Assembly (NCBI GenBank): GCA_030591905.1
Contig: JAUVAE010000047.1
Coordinates: 1 to 5,742 of the forward strand
Direction of reading: 5' to 3'
Source: Candidatus Komeilibacteria bacterium
Lineage (GTDB): Bacteria; Patescibacteriota; Patescibacteriia; UBA1558; S5-K13
DNA length: 5,742 bases
Part shown: positions 5,108 through 5,742 of the stretch, one piece after another
Numbering within the stretch: the stretch's first letter is position 1
Layout: the number at the start of each line of letters is the position of its first letter
Position numbers and translations under genes: made by a program
Notes under the pieces: generated by a model
The model's database searches: none
Told to the model about the DNA's origin: nothing
The model's input: the letters and a program-made list of their open reading frames with translations, nothing else

Positions 5108-5115
5108 CTGCTTGT

Positions 5116-5144
5116 ATCTTATTCTTTTTAAATTTTTTAGTCAA
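5116..5144 (-). promoter_or_regulatory. Candidate promoter for comM
   Basis: TTGACT (5144-5139), a 17-nt spacer, and TAAGAT (5121-5116) on the minus strand. The predicted start is A5109, which gives a 69-nt leader beginning almost at once with the hairpin at 5107-5091. The -35 is strong and the -10 is fair. Confidence 0.5.
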
Positions 5145-5180
5145 GGAGCTCTTGCATATATATTAATTTAATACTAAAAT

Positions 5181-5189
5181 TGCTATACT
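5181..5189 (+). promoter_or_regulatory. Extended -10 promoter of rlmN (leaderless geometry)
   Basis: TGCTATACT (TGC at 5181-5183, TATACT at 5184-5189) is an extended -10. No convincing -35 lies 16-18 nt upstream, which extended -10 promoters can tolerate. The expected start is A5196, two bases before the ATG at 5198. There is no SD in the 30 bases before that ATG. Confidence 0.55.
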
Positions 5190-5197
5190 TTAAACAT

Positions 5198-5742
5198 ATG
5201 GATATTAAAAAATTAAAAGAAATTTTAAAGGATCAGCCAAAGTTTAGATTCAAGCAGTGCTATAAGGCTGTGTTTTTTGATTTTATAGAAAATTGGAATG
5301 ATGTTTCAGTTTTACCTTTAGATTTGAGAGAAAAATTGAATACAGAATGTTCTTTAGATATAAAATCAGAGTTTTCTGAATCTTGTAATAAAAAAACTAT
5401 TAAAGCATTAGTAAAACTAGAGGATAACACTCAGATAGAAGCGGTATTAATGCGTCATGGCAATCGGAATACAGTATGTGTTTCTTGTCAGGTCGGATGT
5501 CCTTTGGCTTGTGAATTTTGTGCTACTGGTCAAATGGGATTTACTAGGAATTTGACTAGCGAAGAAATGGTTGATCAGGTTTTAATTTTTGCTAGATTTT
5601 TAAAAAAATACGATGAACGAGTAACAAATGTTGTATTTATGGGAATGGGAGAGCCTTTTTTAAATTATGATAATGTAATTGAAGCTATAAAGAATTTGAA
5701 TGACCCTCAAGCATTTAATATTGGCGTTAGGCATATTTCTAT
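5198..5742 (+). CDS. rlmN: Dual-specificity RNA methyltransferase RlmN, 5' part (partial)
   Basis: The first 181 codons of a radical-SAM enzyme that methylates C2 of adenine at 23S rRNA position 2503 and of A37 in some tRNAs; the gene runs off the window. An N-terminal accessory domain covers about 1-90. Then IEAVLMRHG...TVCVSCQVGCPLACEFC leads into the 4Fe-4S motif CxxxCxxC with C101, C105 and C108. C94, seven residues before the first cluster cysteine, corresponds to E. coli Cys118, which takes part in resolving the methyl intermediate. The partner cysteine near the C-terminus (E. coli Cys355) is beyond the window. ATGQMGFTRNL (109-119) and FMGMGEP (147-153, GEP SAM-binding motif) are typical. 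Cys97 replaces the Ser of E. coli (CVSS). The ATG at 5198 fits the family's N-terminus and the promoter; the in-frame TTG at 5180 overlaps the -10. It is divergent from comM. Confidence 0.95.
   Translation, partial: MDIKKLKEILKDQPKFRFKQCYKAVFFDFIENWNDVSVLPLDLREKLNTECSLDIKSEFSESCNKKTIKALVKLEDNTQIEAVLMRHGNRNTVCVSCQVGCPLACEFCATGQMGFTRNLTSEEMVDQVLIFARFLKKYDERVTNVVFMGMGEPFLNYDNVIEAIKNLNDPQAFNIGVRHIS

Noticed and set aside
5180..5182. TTG as an earlier rlmN start
   Set aside because: It overlaps the extended -10, would add only six residues and has no SD; ATG 5198 fits better.
1..5742. Recoded TGA (Gly or Trp) as in some CPR or mollicute lineages
   Set aside because: All genes read full length in the standard code with no in-frame TGA at conserved positions, and Trp and Gly use TGG and GGN.
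1..5742. CRISPR array, insertion sequence, tRNA or prophage
   Set aside because: No spaced direct repeats, transposase motifs, terminal inverted repeats with target duplication, or cloverleaf with a TTCRA arm were seen.

Overview
This is an A+T-rich bacterial window, with the G+C confined to a few short stems. Four long reading frames are fully or partly covered in the standard code. All stop codons seen are TAA or TAG, and no gene needs TGA read as an amino acid. The base composition, simple housekeeping content, a competence-type gene (comM), and a mix of genes with strong Shine-Dalgarno (SD) sites and genes with none would fit a low-GC member of the Patescibacteria/CPR. A low-GC Firmicute-like lineage is not excluded. 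That placement is inference; no marker gene settles it.

Left part (1-1726): the 3' end of a large plus-strand gene of uncertain function (weak DUF3352-like pattern) stops inside a perfect 11-bp palindrome that also contains a consensus DnaA box. A 575-base gap without a long gene follows. It is not empty. It has a near-consensus promoter (TTGACT, 17 nt, extended TGCTATACT), then about 330-380 nt with a chain of hairpins, including a C(UUCG)G tetraloop, that stand out as G+C-rich against the A+T background. It ends in terminator-like structures, one of which competes with an upstream hairpin. This is either a free small RNA or a long attenuator/riboswitch-like leader for the next gene. I match it to no family I know.

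Middle (1727-2736): a 113-aa three-helix membrane protein, whose last codons lie inside its own terminator, is followed by hpt (hypoxanthine phosphoribosyltransferase, purine salvage). Both have strong SD sites, and their terminators share the same stem core.

Right part (2737-5742): comM (a ComM/YifB AAA+ helicase involved in natural transformation) and xth/exoA (AP endonuclease, exonuclease III family) lie on the minus strand, 27 nt apart. Divergent from comM is the 5' part of rlmN (radical-SAM 23S rRNA/tRNA adenine C2-methyltransferase), cut by the window end. None of these three genes has an SD site. xth and rlmN each have a good promoter placed so that transcription should begin at or within 2 nt of the ATG, which implies leaderless mRNAs. 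The comM upstream region also holds a triple heptamer repeat and a terminator hairpin just after a predicted start site.

Most interesting: the structured RNA/leader at 1289-1672, the leaderless promoter geometry, and the two gene ends embedded in hairpins.
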